A stretch of DNA of 39,338 nucleotides. Origin: Alphaproteobacteria bacterium (lineage in GTDB: Bacteria; Pseudomonadota; Alphaproteobacteria; JALCBB01). The translations under genes were made by a program, and so were the position numbers. Within the stretch, counting starts at the first letter, position 1; every line of letters begins with the position of its first letter. Below are positions 8,018-17,301 of the stretch, piece by piece. The stretch spans positions 1 through 39,338 of the forward strand of contig JALCBB010000004.1 of assembly GCA_028066985.1 (NCBI GenBank), read 5' to 3'. The notes beneath the pieces are model-generated. The model saw only the letters and a list, made by a program, of their open reading frames with translations. It was not told the origin of the DNA and searched no databases.

Positions 8018-10063
8018 ATGCGCGGCGACGACTACCTGGACTACATCGACCGTCTGGCGACGGCGCGGCGCCGTCTGCGCGCGGAGGAGACGCGTCCGTT
8101 CCGCCTGACTTCCGAGGTGCAGCCCGCCGGCGACCAGCCCGCCGCGATCGCCGCCCTCGCCGACGGACTGACAGCAGGACGCCGCGACCAGGTGCTCATG
8201 GGCGTGACCGGCTCGGGCAAAACCTTCACGATGGCGAATGTGATCGCGCGGCTCGGACGTCCGGCGATTGTTCTGGCGCCGAACAAGACCCTGGCGGCGC
8301 AATTGTACGGAGAGCTGCGCGGGCTTTTCCCCGGGAACGCGGTGGAGTATTTCGTGAGTTACTACGATTATTATCAGCCGGAGGCGTATGTTCCGCGCAG
8401 CGACACCTATGTCGAGAAGGAGGCGTCGGTCAACGAGCAGATCGACCGCATGCGTCATTCGGCGACCCGCGCGCTTTTTGAGCGGCGCGATGTGGTGATC
8501 GTGGCGTCGGTGTCGTGCATTTACGGCATGGGTTCGCCGGAGACCTACGCCGAGATGGTCTTCGCGCTCGCGCGCGGCGAGACCTGCGCGCGCGAGGAGG
8601 TCATCCGCCGTCTTGACGACCTTCAGTATCGGCGCAACGACGGGAACTTCGCGCGCGGCACTTTTCGCGCGCGCGGCGATGTGCTGGAGATCTTTCCGGC
8701 GCATCTGTCGGACCGGGCGTGGCGTCTGTCGTTTTTCGGCGACGAGGTGGAGCGGATGACGGAGTTTGATCCCCTGACCGGCGAGCGCCACGGCGAGCTG
8801 GACGATGTGAAGGTCTACGCGAACAGTCATTATATCGTGCCGCGTCCGACCCTCGGACAGGCGATGGAGCAGATCGGCGCCGACCTCGAGCGCGAGGCGG
8901 CGGCCTTTGACGCGGCGGGCAAATTATTGGAGTCGCAGCGGCTGCGGCAGCGGGTGTCGTTTGATCTGGAGATGATGGAGGCGACCGGCAGCTGCGCGGG
9001 CATAGAGAATTATTCGCGTTATCTCTCGGGACGGAATCCCGGCGAGCCGCCGCCGACCTTGTTTGAATATACTCCCGAGGACGCGGTGCTGTTCGTGGAC
9101 GAGAGTCACATCACGGTGCCGCAGCTGGGCGGGATGTACAAGGGCGATTTCGCGCGCAAGACGACATTGGCGGCGCATGGTTTTCGACTGGCGGCGTGTG
9201 TTGACAATCGTCCGCTGAAGTTCGCGGAGTGGGAGGCGATGCGTCCGCAGACGGTGTATGTGTCGGCGACGCCCGGCGACTGGGAGACGGCGCGCTCGCC
9301 GGCGGCGACGGAGCAGGTGGTGCGTCCGACGGGCTTGCTGGATCCGGAGTGCGAGGTGTATCCGACGGAGGGCCAGGTCGACGAGATTCTGCGCGCGGCG
9401 GGCGAGGCGGCGCGGGCGGGACGCCGCACTTTGATCACGACTCTGACGAAGCGGATGGCGGAGAATCTGAGCGAGTATCTGGGCGAGGCGGGTTTGCGGG
9501 TGCGTTATCTGCATTCGGACATAGAGACCTTGGAGCGCATCGCGATTATTCGGGATTTGCGTCTGGGTGAGTTTGATGTGCTGGTGGGGATTAATCTTTT
9601 GCGCGAGGGGCTGGACATTCCGGAGTGCGGTCTTGTGTGCATACTTGACGCGGACAAGGAGGGTTTTCTGCGTTCGGCGCGTTCATTGATACAGACGATC
9701 GGCCGCGCGGCGCGCAATGTTGACGGACGCGTGATGCTGTTCGCGGATGCCGAGACGGCGGCGATGCGCGCGGCGCTGGGGGAGACGCGGCGGCGGCGGT
9801 CGCGTCAGGAGGCGTATAACTTGGAGCATGGGATTATTCCGGAGTCGGTTCGCAAGGGGGTTGCGGATGTGCTGGGGGGTTTGACGGATGTTGGTTCGTC
9901 TGCTGTGGATTTCGGCGGTGTGGAGGGGGGCGTGTCTTTGCGTTCGTATCTGGAGGAGTTGGGCGAGCGGATGCGGAGCGCGGCGGAGGTTTTGGAGTTT
10001 GAGGAGGCGGCGCGTCTGCGCGATGAGATTCGGCGTCTGGAGGAGGAGGAGTTGGGCTTGTAG
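8018..10063 (+). CDS. uvrB: Excinuclease ABC subunit B
   Basis: DNA-damage recognition helicase of nucleotide excision repair. It receives the lesion from UvrA and positions UvrC. The Walker A motif GVTGSGKT is at 62-69, the beta-hairpin clamp region [12 protein letters not shown] at 115-126, and a DEAD-like VDESH near residue 356. The helicase motif QTIGRAARN follows, and a C-terminal UVR domain ([17 protein letters not shown]) ends the protein. At 681 residues it has the full family length. The start is ATG 8018, with no Shine-Dalgarno but a -10-like TATACT just upstream. uvrA and uvrC are not in the window. It converges on res1. Confidence 0.97.
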   Translation: MRGDDYLDYIDRLATARRRLRAEETRPFRLTSEVQPAGDQPAAIAALADGLTAGRRDQVLMGVTGSGKTFTMANVIARLGRPAIVLAPNKTLAAQLYGELRGLFPGNAVEYFVSYYDYYQPEAYVPRSDTYVEKEASVNEQIDRMRHSATRALFERRDVVIVASVSCIYGMGSPETYAEMVFALARGETCAREEVIRRLDDLQYRRNDGNFARGTFRARGDVLEIFPAHLSDRAWRLSFFGDEVERMTEFDPLTGERHGELDDVKVYANSHYIVPRPTLGQAMEQIGADLEREAAAFDAAGKLLESQRLRQRVSFDLEMMEATGSCAGIENYSRYLSGRNPGEPPPTLFEYTPEDAVLFVDESHITVPQLGGMYKGDFARKTTLAAHGFRLAACVDNRPLKFAEWEAMRPQTVYVSATPGDWETARSPAATEQVVRPTGLLDPECEVYPTEGQVDEILRAAGEAARAGRRTLITTLTKRMAENLSEYLGEAGLRVRYLHSDIETLERIAIIRDLRLGEFDVLVGINLLREGLDIPECGLVCILDADKEGFLRSARSLIQTIGRAARNVDGRVMLFADAETAAMRAALGETRRRRSRQEAYNLEHGIIPESVRKGVADVLGGLTDVGSSAVDFGGVEGGVSLRSYLEELGERMRSAAEVLEFEEAARLRDEIRRLEEEELGL

Positions 10064-10164
10064 TCGCGGTGACGGCGCCGCGTTTTGCGGGAGGCGCGGG
10101 CAGGGGTGCTGGAATTCAACTTTAGGTTGTATTGCCTGAATTGATCTGTCGCGGAGGCGGGGGG

Positions 10165-13086
10165 TTAGATGTCCAGGCCGCCGCTCTCCGAGGAGGGGCG
10201 GACTTTGGCGTGGTCCAGGATGTCTTTGATGTTTTTGTGCCCCTTGATCATCTGGTTGAAGAACTCCTGACCAAGCAGCACATACTGCCACTCGCAATGC
10301 GAGCGGTGTTCGGGCGGCAGTTCGTTGACTCTTCTGCACCAGTCGCTTGCCGCCGTCATTTTGCGCGTCACATTCGGATGCGAAAGCTGGTCTGTCCCTT
10401 TCGTCTCGACGAGATAGATCGTGTCGTCGCACCGGACGATGAAATCCGGCGAATAGCGCGAGAAGTCTCTCTCGACTCGTATGTAGCGGAACTTCAGAAA
10501 GTCGTGTTTGTACTCGTCGATTTTGCAGAAAGCCCGCACGGACGCGTCCCGGTCGGCGGCCGTGATGAAGTCTCTCTCGAACCCGCCCCTCTGCGACGCG
10601 AAGCGAAGTCTCTCGTAGATGCACTTGGAGACCGGAAGAGAAAGCGATTCCCGCATCCTCAGCGCGGGCACTTCGGAGAGGCGTTTGTGGAAAACCTGCG
10701 TTTCCCCGACGATTTCCGTTTCTTCGGATTCCGCCAGAGCGATTGTCGCCTCCTTGATGATGTGCTCGGCGACATAATCCAGCAGGAGCAGCCGCCAGTT
10801 TTCGTCTTCCATCGGGTCCATCTCGCGCGCGAAGAGGCGCGTGCGTATGTACCTGTCGATCCACTCGGCGATGAGCGGTCTTTGCACCTGGAGGTAGGGG
10901 AATCTCGCGAATGAACGGGAATCTCTGACGAGCGACCTGCTCGCCACATTTTCGGAGATTCTTGTGGTCATGCGCGCCAGGTAGTCGTTGTAGCCCCTGG
11001 AGGTCATCACTCCGCCCTTGACGCTGTAGTCGCCGAACCTGGTTTTCTTCTGCACATCCACGGAGGCGGCGCGGTCGTGCCTTTGCAGCGCGCTTTTCAG
11101 CTGACTGAAGTCCATCGTGTTGAAAGGCTTCAGACTGTTCACATCAAAGGTTTTCGGCTTGATTTCTTCGTCGGTCTCAATCCAGCGGACGGGAATCTCA
11201 AAGTCGTACGCCTCGTATCCGTCGCGCAGTTCCACGCTCAGCATGTCGCCGATGACTTTATTTCTCGGATCGTCGTCCGTCGCGACGATCAGATTATCCG
11301 CCATCAGTTCGTCGTAGTAGTCCTGAAAATTCGGGTGTTCAATGATGGACAGCATGTCAATCAGGCTGTCCGGCGCGTGACCGTCGTCGATCAGTCTGCG
11401 GTTTTCTTTTTTGGCGTCGGTGTAGTCCGCCTCGCGCCACATCAGGCGGAGACCGCGCCCGATGGTCTGCTCCAGCAGAATGCGCGACCCCGCCGTGCGC
11501 AGAGGAACGATGACGCAGATGTTGTTGACATCAAACCCCTCGCGGAGCATCAGCACATTGATGACGACGCGCGGCTGCTCGTGATCGTCCAGATCAAAGA
11601 GCCGCTCGCGCAGTTTCGCCCATTCGCCCTGCTTCAGTTCCCCCTTTCTGCTTGAGTCCACGGTCAGGATGTCTTCTTCCGTGAGCCCTTCGCCCAGCAG
11701 GAATTCGCTCACGAGCGGAGTGACGGTGGTGTCCTCGCAGACGACGAGCATCTTGGGGCGTTTCGTTTCGTCCAGTTTCCGAAACTCCGTCTCTAGGATT
11801 CCGAGTTTGGTGATGCCCATTCTCAGCATGAGACGCTGACCCTCGGACAGAGACCTTGCCTTCCCCTTTTTTCTCCTGCCCTCCTCGTAGCGCTCGGCGC
11901 GATAATCCATGTCGAGCTCCTCCTGCGGTATGGCGCCGCTTTCAATCCGTTTGTCCAGCAGCAGAGACTTGACGAGGAGATTGCGCAGCGCCTCCTTCAG
12001 GTCAAAGTCGGATATGATGTGGGGAAAGTGGGACGGCGTCGCCGACGCCGTTTTCTGGCTGTAGGGAGTCGCCGAGAAGTCAAAGCGCGTGAATCTGCCC
12101 TGCTTGGGTTCGGCGATGTAGTTCAGGCTTTTCTTCCACTCCACGACGGAATCCTTCTGTCTCGCGTCTTCATGGATGTGGTGCGCCTCGTCGTTGAAGA
12201 CCATCAGGCTGGGAAGCCCGTGCAGGTATTCCAGAATTTCCCCCTTGAGCCGCTTTTTGTTCAGTTGCCCCAGGTCGCTTCCCGCGCCCGCGCCAAGCGG
12301 AGTCGGCAGGATTCCCTTTATCACATCTTTCGGGTCGGGAGTTTCGCCCGGGGTTATGAACGCGTCCTCCTCGCCGTCGTCCGCTTCATCAATCTTGTCC
12401 TGGATGGCGTGCCAGTTGGTGACGGCGATGACGCCGTCGCCAGTTGTTTTCCGGCCGATGTCCTCCTTGCGGCAGAAGGCGTTTCCGATGAAGGCGAGGA
12501 CTTCGCCTCTGTATCGTTCAGGGATAAGCAGGTCCTGGTATTTGTGGAAGTCGGATTTTTCCAGATCCGGTTTCCCGTCTTTTTCCTTGCCGAGGAAGGC
12601 GTCCAGAATTCGCTGATAGACGATGAGTCCGGGCGTGATGATGAGAAAGTTTTTTGTGAATCTGTCGGGAGCCTCGGAATAGGAGGCGTTCAGATACGAC
12701 CAGATGAGCAGGGCGTGAAGCACCCAGGTTTTGCCGGTGCCGGTCGCCATCTTGACGCAGTACAGAGGATGAAGGTCCGTGCCATCCTTCGGCAGAAGAC
12801 CGCCGAGAAGTTCCCTCGGCGCGACTTCTTCGTACAGATGCTTCAGGTTTCTGGTCTGCAGGACTTCGTGGGCGTAGACGGCGTTCAGGATCGCCTGTTT
12901 CTGTCCCTTGTGAAAATTGATGTCGCGTCCGCCTGTCCACTCGCCGGCGAACCAGAAGCGCAGCAGTTCGGCGGTCATCGGCGACACCTTGTCCAGCATT
13001 GGCGCCGCCCCGTCTTCCAGACCGCTTGCCTCCCCGTTCACCATTCGGGAGAGGGTGCGCGCGAGAGTGAGATCGTTCAGCGCCAT
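10165..13086 (-). CDS. Type III-like restriction enzyme subunit, helicase plus nuclease (res1)
   Basis: Motor-nuclease subunit of a type III-like restriction-modification system. It needs the partner methyltransferase for DNA recognition and ATP for cutting. Superfamily 2 motifs: Walker A MATGTGKT (113-120), DEAH (about 298), FSATP (about 337) and QTIGRGLRL (about 545). A C-terminal PD-(D/E)xK nuclease is visible as YSPDFIVRCDDTIYLVETKG (about 877-897). Length 973 is typical for Res. The mod1 stop and this start overlap as TAATG, so the two are translationally coupled. The gene carries no low-complexity insert, unlike several core genes here. It converges on uvrB; the 101-bp gap holds only a small inverted repeat around CAACTTTAGGTTG and no clear terminator. 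Confidence 0.88.
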   Translation of the reverse strand: MALNDLTLARTLSRMVNGEASGLEDGAAPMLDKVSPMTAELLRFWFAGEWTGGRDINFHKGQKQAILNAVYAHEVLQTRNLKHLYEEVAPRELLGGLLPKDGTDLHPLYCVKMATGTGKTWVLHALLIWSYLNASYSEAPDRFTKNFLIITPGLIVYQRILDAFLGKEKDGKPDLEKSDFHKYQDLLIPERYRGEVLAFIGNAFCRKEDIGRKTTGDGVIAVTNWHAIQDKIDEADDGEEDAFITPGETPDPKDVIKGILPTPLGAGAGSDLGQLNKKRLKGEILEYLHGLPSLMVFNDEAHHIHEDARQKDSVVEWKKSLNYIAEPKQGRFTRFDFSATPYSQKTASATPSHFPHIISDFDLKEALRNLLVKSLLLDKRIESGAIPQEELDMDYRAERYEEGRRKKGKARSLSEGQRLMLRMGITKLGILETEFRKLDETKRPKMLVVCEDTTVTPLVSEFLLGEGLTEEDILTVDSSRKGELKQGEWAKLRERLFDLDDHEQPRVVINVLMLREGFDVNNICVIVPLRTAGSRILLEQTIGRGLRLMWREADYTDAKKENRRLIDDGHAPDSLIDMLSIIEHPNFQDYYDELMADNLIVATDDDPRNKVIGDMLSVELRDGYEAYDFEIPVRWIETDEEIKPKTFDVNSLKPFNTMDFSQLKSALQRHDRAASVDVQKKTRFGDYSVKGGVMTSRGYNDYLARMTTRISENVASRSLVRDSRSFARFPYLQVQRPLIAEWIDRYIRTRLFAREMDPMEDENWRLLLLDYVAEHIIKEATIALAESEETEIVGETQVFHKRLSEVPALRMRESLSLPVSKCIYERLRFASQRGGFERDFITAADRDASVRAFCKIDEYKHDFLKFRYIRVERDFSRYSPDFIVRCDDTIYLVETKGTDQLSHPNVTRKMTAASDWCRRVNELPPEHRSHCEWQYVLLGQEFFNQMIKGHKNIKDILDHAKVRPSSESGGLDI

Positions 13087-14993
13087 TATTCTGTCTCGGC
13101 GGAGGCTTCGGCTTCAAAGCCGAAGACATCCGCGACGCGCACGCAGATTTTTCTGGAACCTTCCACCGGCTCCAGGTCGCCGAGGGTCGCGGAGGTTCGG
13201 ACCCGATCCGGTTCCGGATTCTCTTCGTCGCCGCGATAGTTCTGCCACACCGAGCGAAATGTCTCGCCGTCGTAGTCGGGGTCTACGCTCCAGTACGAGA
13301 TGAGCGAGAGCGGGTCTTCGGCGATGAGCCGCTCCACTTTTTTACGATCCTCATCCTTGAGGTTGATGGCGTGCGGCGACAGCAGGACATAGTTTCCCAG
13401 CGAAACTTCCAGCGTCTCGCTTTTTTCGTGTCTGGCGCGCTTCACCTCGCCCAGGGTGAGATACTGCAGAGGGGAGAAGCGCACCTCGTCTGGCTTCAAA
13501 CCGCCCCCCTCTTTTCGTATTTTCTCCAGCAGGTCGGGAGGAATGACCAGCACCTCCACCTCCTCGCTGTATCCGTTTCGCAGATACTCGCTCATCTCGG
13601 GATCAAAGTTCCAGCCGAGCAGGGTGGCGTTCTCGAATCCTCCGAGCCGGGTTCGCTTGATTTCCATGACGCTTCTCAGCGTTTTCAAGCCCGTGGTTTT
13701 TCTCGGACTGTCCACATAGACAAGGCGATTTTCCTTGACTTTTTCCCCGAGGTTCCCTTTGGGATTTGCTTCGTGATGAAGCGGCGTTCCGCCGAAAAGT
13801 TTGATGACGATCTGCGCCAGATCCCCCGCGGTCATCCTGCGTCCGCCGATGCTCTTTTGCGCCGTGATGCGCGCCTCCTCGGCGTGGTAGTCGCCGATGT
13901 GCATGTAGAGAAACGGCGCCGCTTCTTTTTTCACCAGTTCTTCGCGCGAAATCATGCACGCCGGCTTGCCGGAATCGCAGACGATCCATCTGCGCCCCAG
14001 CCTTTCGGCGACGCGCGCTGTCGTGCCGCTGCCGGTGAAAAAATCAACGACGAGATCGCCCTCGTCGCTTGACGCCTTGATGATGCGCTCGAGCAGACCT
14101 TCGGGCTTCTGTGTCTGATACCCCGTTCTTTGCGTGTTTCGCGTAGCGGTTGCAAATGAAGGAATGTCCGACCACCAGTCGTTTTGTCTTTTGCCCTCCT
14201 TCATTTTCTCCCTGGCTAATTTCTCGGCTTCCTGACGGTCGGTGTGCCCTTTGCGCCAATAGGCGGTTACCGGCAGCGACTCGTAGTCGGCCGCCACCTC
14301 TTTCCAGTTGAAGGTGTTGTTTTCGGCTTTCGCGTAGAAAAGAATCGTGTCGTGCTTTCTTTTGAAGTGATTGTTCGCCTGACCGCCGCCGATATAGCAC
14401 CAGACAATTTCGTTGCGGAAATTGTGCTCGTTGAAGATTTCATCCAGGACCAGTTTGATGACATGGCTCACTGTCGGATCGCAGTGCAGGTAGAAACTGC
14501 CCTTGTCGGACAGCAGTTCTCTCATCAGAATCAGGCGCGGAATCATCATTCCGAGATAACTCTCCGTGCCTTTTGTCCAGAAGTCCGAGTAGGCGAACTG
14601 CTGCAGCGTCGTCGCCGTCTGCTCCACCCTCCCTCCGGGCAGTTTCACCGAAAATGTGTAGTTCGCCCTGCTGTTGAACGGCGGGTCAATGTAAATCAGA
14701 TCCACCTTCCCGCGCAAAGAGGGAGACAACTCGTCACCCGCCAGCAAAGCGGTCATCGCGAGCAGATTGTCGCCGTAAATCAGCCTGTTCATGGACGCCG
14801 GATCAACCTCGACATCCTTGACATTCTGCTGCTTGTACAGCCTGTTCCATGTGCTGTCGCGCGAGGAAATCACGAGTTCGCGCACCTGGAGACCGATGCG
14901 GTTGCCCTCCTCGATGCGCTTGAGCGCGCGCTCGGCCTCGCGCTCGCCGTCGCTCACAATCTTGGGGAGTTTGTGTATCAGAGAGTCAGACAT
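13086..14993 (-). CDS. Type III-like DNA adenine methyltransferase (mod1)
   Basis: Methylates an adenine (N6) and supplies site recognition for the complex with res1. Catalytic motif IV DPPF is at 103-106 and precedes the SAM-binding motif FFTGSG (318-323). This order marks the beta class typical of Mod subunits. The stretch between them likely holds part of the target-recognition region, and the C-terminal ~290 residues would include Res-contacting parts. Length 635 is typical. The ATG start lies 28 nt downstream of the predicted transcription start, with no clear Shine-Dalgarno. It is coupled to res1 by TAATG. The recognition sequence cannot be read from this data. Confidence 0.9.
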   Translation of the reverse strand: MSDSLIHKLPKIVSDGEREAERALKRIEEGNRIGLQVRELVISSRDSTWNRLYKQQNVKDVEVDPASMNRLIYGDNLLAMTALLAGDELSPSLRGKVDLIYIDPPFNSRANYTFSVKLPGGRVEQTATTLQQFAYSDFWTKGTESYLGMMIPRLILMRELLSDKGSFYLHCDPTVSHVIKLVLDEIFNEHNFRNEIVWCYIGGGQANNHFKRKHDTILFYAKAENNTFNWKEVAADYESLPVTAYWRKGHTDRQEAEKLAREKMKEGKRQNDWWSDIPSFATATRNTQRTGYQTQKPEGLLERIIKASSDEGDLVVDFFTGSGTTARVAERLGRRWIVCDSGKPACMISREELVKKEAAPFLYMHIGDYHAEEARITAQKSIGGRRMTAGDLAQIVIKLFGGTPLHHEANPKGNLGEKVKENRLVYVDSPRKTTGLKTLRSVMEIKRTRLGGFENATLLGWNFDPEMSEYLRNGYSEEVEVLVIPPDLLEKIRKEGGGLKPDEVRFSPLQYLTLGEVKRARHEKSETLEVSLGNYVLLSPHAINLKDEDRKKVERLIAEDPLSLISYWSVDPDYDGETFRSVWQNYRGDEENPEPDRVRTSATLGDLEPVEGSRKICVRVADVFGFEAEASAETE

Positions 14994-15027
14994 CGGCAGA
15001 ACGGGGGGTTAAAGAAACAACCCGATA

Positions 15028-15056
15028 ATCATAGAGATACTTCCGCCAGACCGCAA
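15028..15056 (-). promoter_or_regulatory. Candidate promoter of mod1-res1
   Basis: On the minus strand TTGCGG (15051-15056) and TATGAT (15028-15033, 5 of 6 consensus) are spaced exactly 17 nt apart. Predicted initiation is near 15021, leaving a leader of about 28 nt. Confidence 0.5.
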
Positions 15057-15073
15057 GCGCCGAAATTCGGCGC
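15057..15073. promoter_or_regulatory. Perfect 17-bp palindrome touching the mod1 -35 box
   Basis: GCGCCGAA-A-TTCGGCGC, two 8-bp arms around one base, lies directly upstream of the mod1 -35 hexamer. Position and symmetry suit an operator for a dimeric regulator. No controller-protein gene is seen next to this locus, so the binder is unknown. Confidence 0.45.
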
Positions 15074-15114
15074 ATTTCCGCCATCTCCGGACAGAAAACC
15101 TTGCCTTTTTGACC

Positions 15115-15378
15115 AGAAAAACGCGGCGGGGTCAATGCAGCCCGTGGAGCCGCGCCGTCTCCATCGCTCCCCGCGCACCGCATCTGCCAGTCTCCATCGT
15201 CAAAAACCAGGACGGGCGGAGGGCGCGCGTCGTGTGCGCCTCGCCGGGTGCAGACTGCGTCCGCGCGACGAGTGCGCCGTAAACGGCGCACGCTTTAATT
15301 TACTTTTATTTATTAATTTACTTTTAACAAGACGGCAAAGGACAAAAAACGCGGCGGGGTCAATGCCTCCCGTGAAAC
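15115..15378 (+). repeat. Two direct copies of a short dispersed repeat
   Basis: Copies at 15115-15150 and 15343-15378 share 22 exact bases that include CGGCGGGGTCAATGC, followed by CCCGTG. A third, diverged copy (GGCGGCGCCGTCAATGCC, then TCCCCTGAG) is at 25431-25464, upstream of mod2. All three have the same orientation. Confidence 0.65.
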
Positions 15379-15392
15379 AAAATCAGCGCCCC

Positions 15393-15782
15393 TCACCTCT
15401 TCCGAGAATCCAACACCCGCGCCCGCGACGCCGCCCGTCGCGCTCCCTCATCATCTCCAGCCAGCAACGCATCCACCGCCTCCGACATCGCCCGCGTCCG
15501 CGCCGCGCGCCGCCGCCGCTCCCTCAAACGCCGAAACCACCCCCGCAGCCACACCGGCGACAAACACAACAACAACACCCACCGCAGCAAAATCAACAGC
15601 ACCCACGACACCATCAACACCAATACCCCCAGCAGAAATACCCCCGCCTCCACACGAAAACCATCCGCGCCCGCCGTGGAACTCAACTCAACCGATAAAC
15701 GCCACGGCCAGGTCGCTCCCCACAACAATAACGCCACGAAAAACGACAGCAACGCCAGAATCGTCAGCGCGCGCAAGGTCAT
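15393..15782 (-). CDS. hemY: HemY N-terminal domain only (truncated)
   Basis: HemY is an inner-membrane protein of the heme operon with two N-terminal membrane helices and a long tetratricopeptide region; its exact role is unsettled. This copy has helix 1 (LTILALLSFFVALLLWGATW), a short periplasmic part, helix 2 (GVFLLGVLVLMVSWVLLILL) and an Arg-rich stretch, then stops at residue 129, just as the repeat region begins (LLAGDDEGARRAASRARV). Family members are usually around 400 residues or more. No continuation is seen in any frame of the 399 bp downstream. The gene follows the HemX-like gene after 10 bp. It is probably a remnant or a minimal membrane-anchor form. Confidence 0.7.
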   Translation of the reverse strand: MTLRALTILALLSFFVALLLWGATWPWRLSVELSSTAGADGFRVEAGVFLLGVLVLMVSWVLLILLRWVLLLCLSPVWLRGWFRRLRERRRRAARTRAMSEAVDALLAGDDEGARRAASRARVLDSRKR

Positions 15783-15792
15783 CGCTCAACCC

Positions 15793-17301
15793 TCACGGAT
15801 TCAATCCCCGCACCGCCGCCAGATCGCCCAGCAACGCCGTCTCAAAACTCAACAACGCCGCCTCCGCCGCCAGACGCACACGCATCTCCTCCTGCCACGG
15901 CGCCAGAACACCGCCCGCGACACCGCCTAAACCCTCCAACGCCACCAAAGCCTCGCCGAAAGCATCGGCCGTCAACGCCGCCTCGGCGCGTCCGAGACGA
16001 CCCAGCAAACCCTCGCCGCCGCCAAGACGGCTGAAACGCAAGTCGCCCGGCAAACGCGACAAAACCCGTCCCCACCAGCCCTGCTCGCGCAGCCAGTCAG
16101 ACTCAACACGCGCCCGCAACATCGCGAACTCCGCCCGCAAACGCGCGCGCGGCGCAATGCCCGCGTCCGCACGCGTGCCAAGCGCCGAAACCAGCGCCGC
16201 AACACCGCCGGCCTCGCCATCACCGCCGCCGCCGCCCGACAAACGCAAAACCACATCCAGAGCCTCGCGGTACGGACGCCCCGAATCCACCGCATGTCGC
16301 AACTGCAAAATCGCCAGCGCCCGCACCGCCGCCTCGTCAGGACGCCGCCGCGCCAGTTCCTCAATCTCCTCAAGACGCGCGTCCAGCCCCGCCTCAAGAC
16401 GGCTGAAGGCGCGCGCGCTCAGCGTCAAGTCTTCCAGTTGCTCCTCCAGAAGCAGCAGCCGCGCCTCAAGCGCGCGCACCGCCGCGAGTTCCTCGGCGCG
16501 GAGAGCGGCCGCCTCGGCAAGCGCCGCCTCGGTCTCGGCGGAACGCGACTCCGCGCGCGGCGGCGGCTCGGGCAGAGTGCGCAGCGCCGGACGGACGCGT
16601 CCCTGCAGTTCGGCGGTCGTCTCTTCGGCGACGGGCGCGGACGGACGCTCCCAGCCGATGCGGTAGTCGCGGAAGACATCCAGCCAGGTCCAGACGATCG
16701 CCGCCAGCAGCGCGAACGCCGCCGACCAGGTGATGACACGCCGCGCCGCCGAAGCGCGTCCGTCGCCGCCGGGGGAAGAGGACGGCGACCGCGACCGTGA
16801 TCGTGATCGTGACGAAGACGGCGAGGACGATGACGGCGACGGCGAGACCGTCACCGTCTCCTGCGCCGCTGTTGTCGTCTCCGACTCTGACTCATTGACT
16901 GCGACCGTCGCCGTCTCTGTCCCCGTCGTCGTCGCCGTCTCTGTCTCCGTCCCCGTCGTTGTCGTTCCCGGCTCTGACTCGTCCACGACGACCACCGACG
17001 CCGCTGTTGCTCCGCGCCGTGTCGCTGTCCGTGTACGCGTCTGCGTCCGTGTCGCCGCGCCGCGCCGCCGCGCTGTTCCGAGGGCGGTTTCCAGTATTTC
17101 GCTGTTGATGCCGGCGCGTTCGGCGAAGTCGCGCACGGCGTCCTCGCGTTTCGGGGGGATTTTGCCGCGCAGTTTCCAGCCCTGCACCGTGGAAACCGAC
17201 AGCCCCAGTCCCGCCGCCAGCGGACGCAATCCGCCCGCCGCCTCTATCAGCGCCGCGACCGCTTCCAGTCCGTCGTCATGAGGGGAAGAGGGGGAGGACA
17301 T
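15793..17301 (-). CDS. HemX-like / COG4223 mitofilin-type inner membrane protein with N-terminal HTH
   Basis: It occupies the position between hemD and hemY that in Alphaproteobacteria holds the COG4223 membrane protein, often labelled HemX. Parts in order: a Cro/YdaS-like helix-turn-helix (LRPLAAGLGLSVSTVQGW and following, 25-65), a Thr/Glu/Ser/Arg low-complexity linker (78-182), one membrane helix (189-207), a long coiled coil (about 245-325), and a C-terminal helical domain. The C-terminal domain has family-like features such as ILQLRHAVDSGRPY, WWGRVLSRLP and RAEAALTADAFGEALVAL. No methyltransferase domain is present, so a HemX name should not be read as an enzyme. The start overlaps the hemD stop as TAATG. 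Topology predicts the HTH in the cytoplasm and the C-terminal domain in the periplasm. Confidence 0.75.
   Translation of the reverse strand: MSSPSSPHDDGLEAVAALIEAAGGLRPLAAGLGLSVSTVQGWKLRGKIPPKREDAVRDFAERAGINSEILETALGTARRRGAATRTQTRTRTATRRGATAASVVVVDESEPGTTTTGTETETATTTGTETATVAVNESESETTTAAQETVTVSPSPSSSSPSSSRSRSRSRSPSSSPGGDGRASAARRVITWSAAFALLAAIVWTWLDVFRDYRIGWERPSAPVAEETTAELQGRVRPALRTLPEPPPRAESRSAETEAALAEAAALRAEELAAVRALEARLLLLEEQLEDLTLSARAFSRLEAGLDARLEEIEELARRRPDEAAVRALAILQLRHAVDSGRPYREALDVVLRLSGGGGGDGEAGGVAALVSALGTRADAGIAPRARLRAEFAMLRARVESDWLREQGWWGRVLSRLPGDLRFSRLGGGEGLLGRLGRAEAALTADAFGEALVALEGLGGVAGGVLAPWQEEMRVRLAAEAALLSFETALLGDLAAVRGLNP
16756..17070 (-). repeat. Coding low-complexity insert in the HemX-like gene
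   Basis: About 105 codons between the HTH and the membrane helix, read as TGTETETATTTGTETATVAV, then NESESETTT, then Ser-Pro and Arg-Ser runs. The DNA is dominated by GTC-CC and GTC-TC words (for example GTCACCGTCTC and GCCGTCTCTGTC). It resembles the internal insert of gdh at 30155-30345 and is read in the same frame as that one. Confidence 0.75.

Larger units (their letters stand above)
14994..15392. other. 399-bp gap between truncated hemY and mod1
   Basis: No convincing gene. It holds the mod1 promoter with an adjacent palindrome, two direct copies of a short repeat sharing CGGCGGGGTCAATGC (15115-15150 and 15343-15378), a perfect hairpin GTGCGCCG-TAAA-CGGCGCAC (15272-15291), and two direct copies of TTAATTTACTTTTA (15295-15308 and 15313-15326). 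A 101-codon minus-strand frame (14986-15291, GTG start) shows no recognisable domain. The hairpin is not followed by a T-run on the minus strand, so it is not an obvious terminator of the heme genes. Confidence 0.6.

Noticed and set aside
6655-8481. 608-codon plus-strand frame
   Set aside because: Its first part is antisense to glutathione reductase and its end is a wrong frame of uvrB. Both real genes have full motif sets.
15272-15291. Perfect hairpin as terminator of the heme genes
   Set aside because: On the minus strand it is followed by GC-rich sequence without a T-run.
14986-15291. 101-codon minus-strand gene upstream of mod1
   Set aside because: It runs through the hairpin, repeat copy, palindrome and mod1 promoter, and shows no domain or Shine-Dalgarno.
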